Of a DNA stretch of 64,000 nucleotides, positions 36,945-47,500 are shown in pieces. Location: the NCBI RefSeq assembly GCF_000214135.1, contig NZ_AFIE01000007.1, positions 1 to 64,000 of the forward strand, read 5' to 3'. Source of the DNA: Acinetobacter sp. P8-3-8 (GTDB lineage: Bacteria > Pseudomonadota > Gammaproteobacteria > Pseudomonadales > Moraxellaceae). A model generated the notes under the pieces. The model had not been told where the DNA came from. It worked only from the letters and a program-made list of their open reading frames with translations, and did no database searches. The translations under genes and the position numbers were made by a program. Position 1 is the first letter of the stretch; every line of letters starts with the position of its first letter.

Positions 36945-37100
36945 GTGGAGAATGAATTTGTTTATGTGAAAGTTCGCTTAGAAGAAGAACTTCACAAAGA
37001 ACTTAAGGTTATTGCTAATTCAGAAAAACGCTCAATGGTATTTCTATTGAATGAGGCAGTTAAATTATTAATTGAAAATAGAAAGAGTGCGAAAGCATGA
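36945..37100 (+). CDS. Small ribbon-helix-helix protein, Arc-like
   Basis: GTG start after AGGAG (36934-36938) at 6 bases, 51 residues. The sequence MENEFVYVKVRLEEELHK ... VIANSEKRSMVFLLNEAVKLLIE has the ribbon strand and two helices of Arc. It is the first gene of a four-ORF operon joined by ATGA overlaps. In P22 terms it fits arc, which shuts down its own antirepressor operon. Confidence 0.8.
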   Translation: MENEFVYVKVRLEEELHKELKVIANSEKRSMVFLLNEAVKLLIENRKSAKA

Positions 37101-37183
37101 AATCAACAGGTACAAAAAAACCTTGCCCGACTACCAATCAAACGCAAGGTTCAGTTGCCATCACTAAGGATGAATACCTATGA
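37097..37183 (+). CDS. 28-residue linker ORF
   Basis: ATG overlaps the preceding stop (ATGA at 37097-37100), and its own stop overlaps the next start (ATGA at 37180-37183). Such coupling suggests it is translated. The same DNA carries an 8-bp hairpin, AACCTTGC (37119-37126) with GCAAGGTT (37144-37151), so it may serve as a leader that controls downstream translation rather than encode a functional peptide. Confidence 0.45.
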   Translation: MKSTGTKKPCPTTNQTQGSVAITKDEYL

Positions 37184-37470
37184 ACAATATAACCCAATTC
37201 ACCCAAGACAAGCAAGTTCAGGTCAGTGAACAGCAATTACGAAGCTTGCTTGAATTTGTACGTATCGCAAATAATCGTTTTGATGAAATTTCAGCGTTAA
37301 CAACTGTAATTGCCGAAAAGTCAGAACTATCTCCAACAATCAAAACTTTGGCACATTTAGCTTCATCAATAGCAAATAACTTTAAAGATATTTGTGTTGA
37401 AGAATTTGATAATTTCAAAGAACGCTCACCTGACTTGGTAAAGTTTTTTGCAGAGGAGTTGGCAGCATGA
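37180..37470 (+). CDS. Small helical protein of the antirepressor operon, unknown function
   Basis: 96 residues, all-helical in appearance, with acidic and hydrophobic heptads (LLEFVRIANNRFDEISALTTVIAEKS). No known motif is found. It starts at the stop of the 28-residue ORF and its TGA overlaps the ATG of the antirepressor (37467-37470). A partner or regulator of the antirepressor is a reasonable guess. Confidence 0.65.
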   Translation: MNNITQFTQDKQVQVSEQQLRSLLEFVRIANNRFDEISALTTVIAEKSELSPTIKTLAHLASSIANNFKDICVEEFDNFKERSPDLVKFFAEELAA

Positions 37471-38189
37471 ATGCAATTGTTCCTGTACAAATTCAAATGA
37501 TGACAAGTTTGGAAATTGCTGAACTTGTTGAAAAACGCCATGACAATGTTAAGCGTACTATTGAAACGCTTGTAAACACTAGCGTTATTGTTCAACCTCA
37601 AATTGAGGATGAACAATCTACTGATAAAATGGGTCGTACTCGTACTACTCAAGTTTATGTATTCACAGGTGAACAAGGTAAGCGTGATTCTATTATTGTA
37701 GTTGCTCAATTATGCCCAGAATTTACAGCTCGCTTGGTAGATCGTTGGCAAGAACTTGAAGCTCAAGTTGCTCAACCAGTATTTGATATTTCAAATCCTT
37801 ATCACCTACTGCAAGCAATTGAAACTCAGGCAAAACAAAATATCGAACTCACCCAAAAAGTTGAAAAACTTGAACCTAAAGCTCAAGCACTCGATACCAT
37901 TGCTGAAACAGTACATACCTACTGTATCCGTGAATGTGCCAAAACAATTGGAATAAAAGAAAAGGATCTCATTAATCTTTTACTTCAAAAAAAATGGTGT
38001 TATCGAGATGCTGAAAAGAAATTACAACCACATGCACAGTATGTGTTGAATGGTGTTTTTACCAATAAAGCATCACCAGTAATCAAAAATCAAAATGATG
38101 GTCAAGAGCGTGTATTTTTACACATGCGAGTGACAGCATTTGGCTTGACTAGGATTACAGGTTTAGTAAATAAGGAAAAACTCAAATAA
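37467..38189 (+). CDS. Phage antirepressor with Rha and KilAC domains
   Basis: The N-terminal pRha-type domain (MMTSLEIAELVEKRHDNVKRTIETL ... VYVFTGEQGKRDSIIVVAQLCPEFTARLVDRWQELE) is followed by a linker and a C-terminal KilAC domain (about 135-240: CIRECAKTIGIKEKDLINLLLQKKWCYRD ... FLHMRVTAFGLTRI). Proteins with this build antagonise phage repressors. It ends the four-ORF operon and matches P22 ant in position. Confidence 0.88.
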   Translation: MNAIVPVQIQMMTSLEIAELVEKRHDNVKRTIETLVNTSVIVQPQIEDEQSTDKMGRTRTTQVYVFTGEQGKRDSIIVVAQLCPEFTARLVDRWQELEAQVAQPVFDISNPYHLLQAIETQAKQNIELTQKVEKLEPKAQALDTIAETVHTYCIRECAKTIGIKEKDLINLLLQKKWCYRDAEKKLQPHAQYVLNGVFTNKASPVIKNQNDGQERVFLHMRVTAFGLTRITGLVNKEKLK

Positions 38190-38197
38190 AATCCAAT

Positions 38198-38225
38198 AAA
38201 GAAGCCACCATAAGGTGGCTTCTTT
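38198..38225 (+). terminator. Terminator of the antirepressor operon
   Basis: AAAGAAGCCACC (38198-38209) pairs with GGTGGCTTCTTT (38214-38225), a 12-bp stem with a 4-base loop. Confidence 0.9.
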
Positions 38226-38247
38226 CACAAACTTGTCGACAAAAACA

Positions 38248-38457
38248 TTATAGTTTTTTAACCATAATTGCATCTATTGATCTATGCCCTGTTTGACTTT
38301 CCCGATGAGGCTTTATCTCAATACCTAGTTCAAATTTATTATCTTCTAAAAAGTCATTCAACTCTTCAAACTCTTGGGATGTATGATCTTTGAAAAATTT
38401 TACACCTTTTGGATGCATAGCCTGAAGTTCTTCAAAAATTAAATCATAATTAATCAT
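38248..38457 (-). CDS. Small protein of unknown function
   Basis: 69 residues, charged, probably alpha/beta (EELNDFLEDNKFELGIEIKPHRESQTGHRSIDAIMVKKL). No motif that I know. It lies 107 bases after the giant gene and behind its terminator, so it may have its own promoter. ATG 38457 has only a weak ribosome-binding site. Confidence 0.5.
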   Translation of the reverse strand: MINYDLIFEELQAMHPKGVKFFKDHTSQEFEELNDFLEDNKFELGIEIKPHRESQTGHRSIDAIMVKKL

Positions 38458-38529
38458 AATTATTTCATCTGTTTATAAAGTGAGTTTAATTTTTCACTAG
38501 TTTAAATTTTTATTCAATATAGAAAATGA

Positions 38530-38556
38530 ACAAAGCGACCTAGTCAGTCGCTTTGT
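38530..38556 (-). terminator. Terminator of the giant gene
   Basis: ACAAAGCGAC (38530-38539) pairs with GTCGCTTTGT (38547-38556), 9 bases after the stop on the minus strand, followed by a T-rich stretch. Confidence 0.75.
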
Positions 38557-38564
38557 AGTTTTTA

Positions 38565-41500
38565 CTAATCCGTTTCAGCAAATCGTCCATAATCACCAAT
38601 ATCACGATACTTCTTAGAAAGATAAACGCCATTTTCAGCATCACGAATACGTTTGGCATTTTGATGATAACTTTGCATTAAATTTATACGGTTAATCCGT
38701 AACTTAGGATTAACCTCATTAAATTCCTGAATATCTTTCCATGCAGAGTCCATGCCCTCTTGATCATCATTGCGTTTAGCTCGGACCCAATTTGCTGTTA
38801 ATTTGGATTTACGTTTTTGCAGAGCTTGTTGTTGTTGATAGATCGCTGATTTACCTTCATATGCTGTACGCACCTGACTTGGTGAGAAACCAATTGTCTG
38901 GCTGAATATTCCTGCACCTGATACTGGATGACCATCCAAAATATCCACACCTGTTTTGTCCTGTACACCTTCAGTCGCATAGCGATATGCCTTAAAAGGA
39001 TTTTTAGCAAAAGTAGGTAACATTTCTTCTAGTGCGCGTGCATAATTCCCTTGACCAAGCTCTTGTATACCTTTTGCAATATTCGCCCCCATTCCGACTG
39101 TTGCACCCATATTGCCTAATATTAACTGTTCATAAAGCTTTTGCCCCTCTAAACCATCGGGTGCTCTAGCTAAAAACATACTATCTAAACCAACTCGACC
39201 AGACAGATCTGCTGATGTACCACGTGATAATCCTTTCATCACCAAATTTGAGAAATTCGGACTCGTCATATCAGCTAAACCATTGCGTAAAGCAACCTCT
39301 GCATCCCATGGATCATCATCTCCACCACCAAACATGGATGCTACAGCCAATAACGTAGTTACCATTGGCAAACCAAGAACACCTGCTGCCAAAGCGTGAG
39401 TTACAAGTATTGCACTGATCGCCCTTGCAGCTTCTATTCTTTCCTCTTTAGTGTGGTTTTTACCAATTAGAGCGATGTAAGACTGACGTGCAATGGTATA
39501 GATCATATTCTGTCCAAATTGCTTGAACAAAAAAATGACTTTGGCTACGTTACCCTGCATAAATCTGGCACGGTTAGAAGCTGAATAATCAAAATGCCCA
39601 TCGTAAGTCATCTTTACTGCTTGTTTATATGCATCATGATCTGCCATACCGCTTTCTTTAGATAATCGATACGCAGCGATAAAAGTCACTTCACGGTTAA
39701 AACGTTCAGCATGATGAAACATAAGAGATGCCGCGCGCATGATAGGTCTCATCTTCCACATCACGCCACTATCTTCACCCTGAGCAATCCCTGCTAAATC
39801 ATGTGCCTGTGTTACATCAATCACACCAGCAGAAACAGCTTTTTCATAAGCCTGCTTTTCATGTTCTTTTAATACTTTTGCTATATCTGGATCAATTGAA
39901 TCACTAAGACTATTTCTGAAACTCTCCAAGTCCGTAAAATCAGGCATCTCAAACCCAACACCTTTGGCATAATCGCTAGACGCTCCTAAAAGTGCTATAC
40001 CTGCTTTATCAAATCCAAATTTTGCTCCAAGAATAGGATATGCAACAAGTGGGGTTTGCAGAATATTCACCATTGCAGCTGCTGGTGACAACCCAAGAAA
40101 ATAGATAAATCCCATACTGGTTAAAAGTGAAGATACAGCATTCCCTTTTGCATTCATTAGATTTTTATGGCGCTTATTCATTTCATCAATGACTGCGGAT
40201 GCTAAAGGCTGCCTATAACTAGGATCCTTTTTGATTTGAGCCTTAGCATATTCTTCCATTTCATCTAGCTGTGCTGTAAGTTGATCACCATAGCGCAACT
40301 TAGCCAAATAACTTGCCCCACTTGACATATTTTGCGCAAAAGCACGTCTAGCATTATTACTAAATCCCGCAGTTCCTTTACGGTGAATACCATGTTTTGC
40401 CCAACTTAAATCAGGCATGGAAGATAAATATAGCTGCCCCAATGTATCTTCAAATTCAGCTTGTTTTTTTGCATCTAAGCCAAGATTACCCACCTCATCA
40501 AACAGGTCTGACATGAAGCCACGCCCAACCTTATCACGTAAGGCGTTATACTCTTGATCACGGATAACAGAATCCACTTTTAATTGAGGATATTTTTCTA
40601 TCAATTGCTCACGTAAAGCCTTCGCCTCATTTTCAGTTTCAGCACGACTAATGCTCTCCACATCACCATTCTGATTACGTGCCACAACGACATATTGACC
40701 AAAACGAGCCAATGGAAAATAAACACCTTTAATTTGACCAAAAGAACCTTCGATTTTTTTCAATAAATCAGCTTTTCTCTCACTACTCAAAGCAGACCTT
40801 AAAATACGCTCCCTGACCGCCTCACGTACTTTGGCATAATGCCCACTATAAGCATCACGTGCTTTTTTATACATTGTTCGAGCTTCAGGAGATAAAGCGT
40901 TGTAAGCTTTATATAATTGCTGATACTTAACTTTATCATCACCTGACTGGTATGGCTTGGCTGGGTCGATCTGAGCCAAAGTAGCTTCATGCATTAAGTC
41001 AGCCAATGCTTCTTCTTCTGTTTTAGAGTTAGGGTCATTCTTATCGATTCTTTTATTTAACTTAGCCCACTCACGCACAATATTATCTGCATGAGCAGCT
41101 ATATCATTTTTATCAGCATCCATCTGATGCACCAAGTCATTATATACAGATAACTGAGGTAGAATTTTTTTATAAATATCTGTGATCTGCATACGACTCA
41201 GAAACATCAAACCATATTTCATTGCATCAGCCATACTTGGTAGTTTAAAGTTGGCACTGTACAAATTTTTAATATTTTCACTTAGGCGATCAGCAACATC
41301 ATTTGAAGATCGGCTAAATCTAATATCTGAACTTTCACTATTAAATGTGCCTTTATTCCCCTCAGCCATTTTTACTTGATTAGGCTCTAAGGCAACAATA
41401 TATTCGTGATTTTCAAACTGATGAACAATTCCCTGATATTTCCCAGAAGTTGTCGCTTCTACAAATTCATCACGTGAAACATTACCTGTAGTTTTGAACA

Positions 41501-44500
41501 CATTCCGAATGTTTACAAATAATGGAAGTACAAAGCCATTTTCCCCACGGATATTGGCGTATACATCTGCTGTATCAAAACTATCAGTTAAGTAAATGCC
41601 ATCCCCTAATAAGCCATGACCCTGCTTAAATTCATTAAACTCGGTGGCAGTACCATGATAAACAACCTTAGGCTCCCCATTTTCATCTAATACCTGTGAA
41701 GCATTTGCTGCATCATTTTCCCAATCACCAAACCATTTCTTAAATTCTGGTGTGCGGACTTGTAACCATTGTTGTTCTGAAAGATGTGTCTTTGCACCGT
41801 TTGGTGCTGTCATCCATTGATTTGTACCATGATATTTTTGACGAATTAAATCCAATGATGATTGATGTTTAATTTGCCCAATCATACGCTCTGATAATGC
41901 AAGCATATCATCAGGATTCAAATTAAGATTGATACCAAAATTATCAAATACCCATGCTTTTACATACGAAACAATATTGTTAATCAACTTTTGCAGTGCA
42001 TTCCGTTGAATCACATTACGTTGTTGCATAGTAGATGAAAGGGTTAATAAATATGGTAAATATTCAAGCTGCTGACGTTCAGAGCCTTGTTCACGTTCTG
42101 CAAGCATCTTTGCAGCTAAAGCAACAGGATTACCCTGCTCAACTAATTTATTAAATTGATTCATCAATTCATTATATTGTTTCTGGTTCATCATATTTTG
42201 AAAACCAGCATGACCACCCAACTCATGTAAGAATGTTGGCACTGTGCTTTCAGCAGTCAGATTCGATGCAACGAGTACCGCTTTACCGTTGTAATAGAAG
42301 CCCTCAACACCTTCAACCTGATAATCCTGAATAATCTCAAGCTTACCTTGTCGTTCAAGCTCATCAATGGTCTCTTTACCAAAACGATCAATCAACACGT
42401 CTCGTACTTGTTGAGTTGTAGAACCTGAATTACTTTTAGTGAGACGGCTATAAAGTGGAGTATCAGAATTGTTCTTAGATGAAAATTCTTGATTTTTATA
42501 TTTACCAAAATAGCTTCGATCAACTACAGCCTTACGAGCTTCTGACAAAAACATCATCAAATCGGCATCATTGTAACGTGAAAGGAATTTATCAAAGCCA
42601 CGATCACGGAACCACTGACGAATATATCCAATAACTTCTTTTATCTTTTGACGTACAAAAGGACGTGACTTAGCATTTTGTGCAACAAAAGCAAATAGTT
42701 CACTTACGGTTGCTTGCTGAGCATCCAGTGGATCGTAGTAACCTTCCTCAACACCTTTTTTAAATGGCTTAATATAGGCATTATCAAATTGATTCATATC
42801 AACGCCATTATCTTTGGCTATTTTACGAATACCCTCTATTCCACCAAGTGCATTAAAAAGCTGCTGAAATTTTGTCTTATACTCTTGACCAAATAATTGC
42901 TGAACTCCAAAGTGTCCAACTACTTCATGTATTAAAACCTCCTCATATGCTTCATAAGTAGTTTGTTGTGTATTATGATTTCCTCGGATATCTCCAGCAT
43001 TAATATAAAGTGTGCCTTTATGCCAAACAGCCATTACATCATACCGCTTGGTTTCTCCTTGCTCACCTTGATAGTAATTTTCTTGCTGTATCGTTTTTGG
43101 CAAAGCCTCAAACGATTCAACTACAACAAACGGAAATTTGGGTTGTACTATCCCGCTGATTCCACTTTTAGATTTATTTGGCGTGTCCCCTTTAGAAATC
43201 CTAGAGAGTATATCCACTACAAGACGATCCGCCCGATTTTTAGAAAGCGGCAAAAATGAAGTTGATAAAGGTGAAGTACCTCTACGCTCGTTATCAGGTT
43301 TTAATTTGTCACGGCTATAGTCATTAATTTCATTTTTTACATCATTGTCTGCCTTTGTTTTGTCATTAATATTTGGCGCTTCAAATTCACGTTCCTCGTA
43401 AATCGGCATACCTACACTGTCTGTTGCTTCCATGTATGGAATATCAAGACTGCCTTTGGCATCTTCTGCCGACACAAACCAGCCGTCATTCGTATAACGA
43501 TGACCAGAAACGACAAACAGTTTGCCTTTGTAATACACTTCTGAATCAATTGGCGTACCACGGCGTAACCAGATCGGCGGTGCTACCGGGTTGCTTTCCA
43601 AGTCTTGCTCAATATTTTCAAGCTGCTTTTGAGTACGCGCTAATTGATCAGATTGTCCAAACGGCTGCTCGACTGCTTTAGACAGACTGTTAATCGTATC
43701 TTGTGCGCTGACTTTTGCATCTTCTAGGGCTTTAACATCCTGAGCTGCTCCACGTAACTTACCCTCGATGCCACGTAAGGTATTACCCTTAAATTCAATC
43801 GGCCCAATCTTCATCGATAATGTTGCTTGTGGTTGCAGGCTATCCCATTCAACCGACATAGTGACATTGCCGTACTTGCCTAATGTGATTCGTGATGAGC
43901 CAGTACGCACATGGTCGGCAATGAATTGTTGAGTCGCGTCCGATGCTTCCTTGTGCTTGTCGTATTTCTTGCCGTCCACCTCTGCGGAGAAGTTTTCAGA
44001 CTGTGACTGCATTAGTTTTTGAATACGATCCAAAACAGCATTTTTTTCATACTCGGCAATTTGCTCATTAAAACGAGCAATACGACGTTGCGTGTTGCCA
44101 ATGGTACGCTTCATATCCGCTATACCCTGTGTATGCAAACGCTCTTTTCGTTGCAGCTTCTCAAGTTTTTCTTTCATCTTGATCCGTTGCAGTACACGTG
44201 GGTCGCCAGAAGCTTCTGAGAATGAGGACATAATATCCCCTGCATTATCTTCACCGTTATCCGCAGCAGCATCACCTTCAATCGAACGAACGTTACCATC
44301 GGCTTTCATAAAGGCATTAATGAAGCGGTCTTTAATCGCAAGCACTTGCCAGGATTTACCGTCTAACTTATCCGTGATGTAACGATACTCAAGTACCGTG
44401 TTCCACTGGTTGCCCTGGCGCAAACCGCGACCATTACGCTGTTCAAGTTCACCCGGCATCCATGGCGCGTCCAGGTGGTGCATGGCGCGTAAGTTACGCT

Positions 44501-47500
44501 GCATATTCACACCTACTCCGAGCGTTTGAGTTAAGCCAATCACCACACGGATCTCACCAGTATTCACCTTGTCGGCAATCGCTTTACGTGCTTCGGCTTT
44601 GACTGAACCATCGACAATGGCAATTTGTTCACGTGGGATACCCGATTGAACCAGGCGTTCTACAATATCCTTGATCGGTGAAAAGACTTTAACTCGCTCA
44701 CGAATCATTTTACCTTTGTCATCTTTCTGGCCGGTGCTACGTTCGGTTGTAGTGTTATAACCGGTATCTGCAAAAATGACCTGGCTTGCAAGTGGGTGTG
44801 AGTGATATACCTCCATCACGTTTTTAACCACTTGAGATGCTTTTGACATTTCAAAATCTTCAGTCTGTCCTTCTTTGCCGACATACTCAGGATCGCCAAT
44901 ACGCGCATCATAACTGGCCTTTTTCGCGGCGGTGCTAATCGATAGCGGTGCACGTGGGTCGCCATCACGCATCCACTTACGTTTTTCTTTGCCGCTTGCC
45001 CGTTCCCACTCTTTCGCCAGGGACTGAATCTCAGCCAGTGTTTGTTCCTGTTTTGGTGACATTTCCGTGGTGACGTTAATCACTTTTTTATACGGACGAT
45101 CTTTGGCACCCTCGGTACGGCCATTTAGCAACTCGGCTTTTTCTGCTTCAGTTAAACCTTCATCTGACAATACTTTGCCGGTTTTGGTTTTACGTGGCTG
45201 CATTTCTGGCATGTCGTTGGCAAAAACAATATCCATAAACTGACCAATCATCTTGCGCAATTCTGGCACGTTTACAAATCCGGCCAAACGAGTGACCAAT
45301 TGATATTCACCGGTTGCAGACAATTCAATATCAGTAATGTCGGTCGCAAAACTACCAAACCAGCCATCCCAGGCAGCGACATTAAGTTTCTGCATTTCTT
45401 CTTCCATCACATAACGCATCTGATGATAGATTTCAGTCAGGGTGTTGGTGATCGGTGTACCGGTAAAGGTATGCACGTTACCGCCATTATTCATACGGCG
45501 CACATAACGAGTGAGCAACTGCAAATTCACTGAGCGTTTATTGCTACTGGTGTTTAAGCCTTTCATGTTCATACGTGTGGCAATGCTTGGTTTTTTAAAC
45601 TCATGCACCTCATCCACCATGATCATGTCTACACCAAGTTCTTCAAAGTTCACCGCATCGGCTTTACTTGAATCCATGGCTTGCTTTTGAATGTCCTCCA
45701 AAAGTTTCAGACGTTGTTTTGCAAGCTGCTTGGCAGTCGGGTTTTTAAAGCCCATTTTTTTATTGACGGTTTCGCTATCCATCGCCAAGACTTCATCTAA
45801 AGTTGCGCCACCTTCTTCGGCCAGTGCTTCTTCAAGCTCTGCTTCTAGTGCTGCAATATCATCAGCAGCCATAGCCATCAAGGTTTCTTCAGACAAAGTG
45901 AGCTTATCAATCATCGAGTGTGGCATCACCACCACATCCCAATCATCATTGGCAATTTGACGCATACGGATCTGACGGACTGCTTTACCTAATTCACTGA
46001 TAAACAGTACACGCGCCGATGGATACATCATCTGAATTTCTTTGGCTACGGCTGCGCTGTTGGCATTGTGGGCTAAGATCAATGGCTTTTTAGCAATACC
46101 ATAGCGGCGTGATTCAAGTGCAATACCACCCATGGTAAAGGTTTTACCGGTACCCACTTCATGCGCATTAATGGAACGACGATTGACAATCGCTCGCCAG
46201 ATTGCATTCTGTTGGTGCTGACGCAAGTTAAACGGACCATTACCCAGGCTTAACGCCATACCCTGCATCGACATGAACGAACCATCATATTTAGGTGTCG
46301 CCCAAGCATTGAATGCATGGTTATATTCCTTCTCTAATTGCACACGGCGTTCAGGATCGGACCATAACCAGGTTGCAAAATCCTCCTTAATCTTGGAAAT
46401 TTTCTCGTTCACTTCTTCCGTGGCTTGCACATCTACACTTTCAGAACCATCAGCATTTTTATACTTCACAGTAATGTTCTGGTTAGACAGTGCAGCAGAT
46501 ACCACCGTTTGGAATGACTTATATTTAGAGCCATAGTTGGTCGTGGCTTCGGTACGACGTGCTGCAATAGGATCAAGTTTGACCTTCCACTTACCTGATG
46601 GGAATGTCACAGTAATGCCGTTGCTATCGGTCATACCAAGCATGTGTGCAATATATTTTTCATAATCCGACAATGGCACCCAGGTTGCACCCATTTTGGC
46701 TTCAATGTTGAAGTATGGAATGTCCTCTGGAATGATCTCTTTGAGTGCATCGACATTACGCTGCAGGTCAGTATTGCCTTCTGCAACTGCGTTTTGTGCT
46801 TCTTCTAATTTTTGGCGAACATTTCCAGATAGGTACATATCGCTTGGCATAATATCGCCATTCGGCAACACATAAACCGCACCCTTTGCCAGTAGTTCAG
46901 CACGTGCCTGGTCCTCTGATACATTGGCCATTTTTGCAATGTTGGCCAGGCTAGGCGCAGCGGATTTATTCCGTTCCACCACAAAGGCATCCGATACTGT
47001 TGGATTTTTAAGTGCAGCAGCTCCACGAACCACACTTCGCTTTAAAATCTCAGCCGGTTTACCGTTGTTTTCAAGTGCTGCAAGACTGTAGTAATACGCA
47101 TCTTCCATTTTCTTGAAGTATTGCAAACCAAATGAATCAGCCAATGGACCATGTTCTTTGGTATATGCCTGGTAAAGTTTATTTAAGGTCTTGCGCAGCT
47201 GCTCTACATTGTCCTGTTCGATACGTTCTGCATCGGTCAAATCTGTGTAGGCTTTACGAATCGCTACCAGATCCTCAATTGATTTCTGACGTTGTGCGGT
47301 TTTCTTGGCATCCTTAATTTTGTATTCAAAAAGATCGGTAGCTTTAACCATTTGGTCGCCATAGACAAACATCAATTCACCATTACTCATGGTTAATGTG
47401 TTGGTGCGCTCACCGGCCTTGTTTGCATAGTAAGTCAGGTAATCATCGTTATGACGTGGCAATAATGTGTTTTCACTAACCAGATCAGACAATTGGCTAA

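Noticed and set aside
37097-37183. A regulatory RNA analogous to P22 sar in the switch
   Set aside because: Only one 8-bp hairpin is visible and no antisense promoter and terminator pair could be found, so I left it as a hairpin in a small ORF.
42714-43681. Several plus-strand ORFs of 60-100 codons inside the giant gene
   Set aside because: They are reverse-frame shadows of a strongly conserved coding frame with known motifs. They overlap one another, lack good ribosome-binding sites and look like no family.
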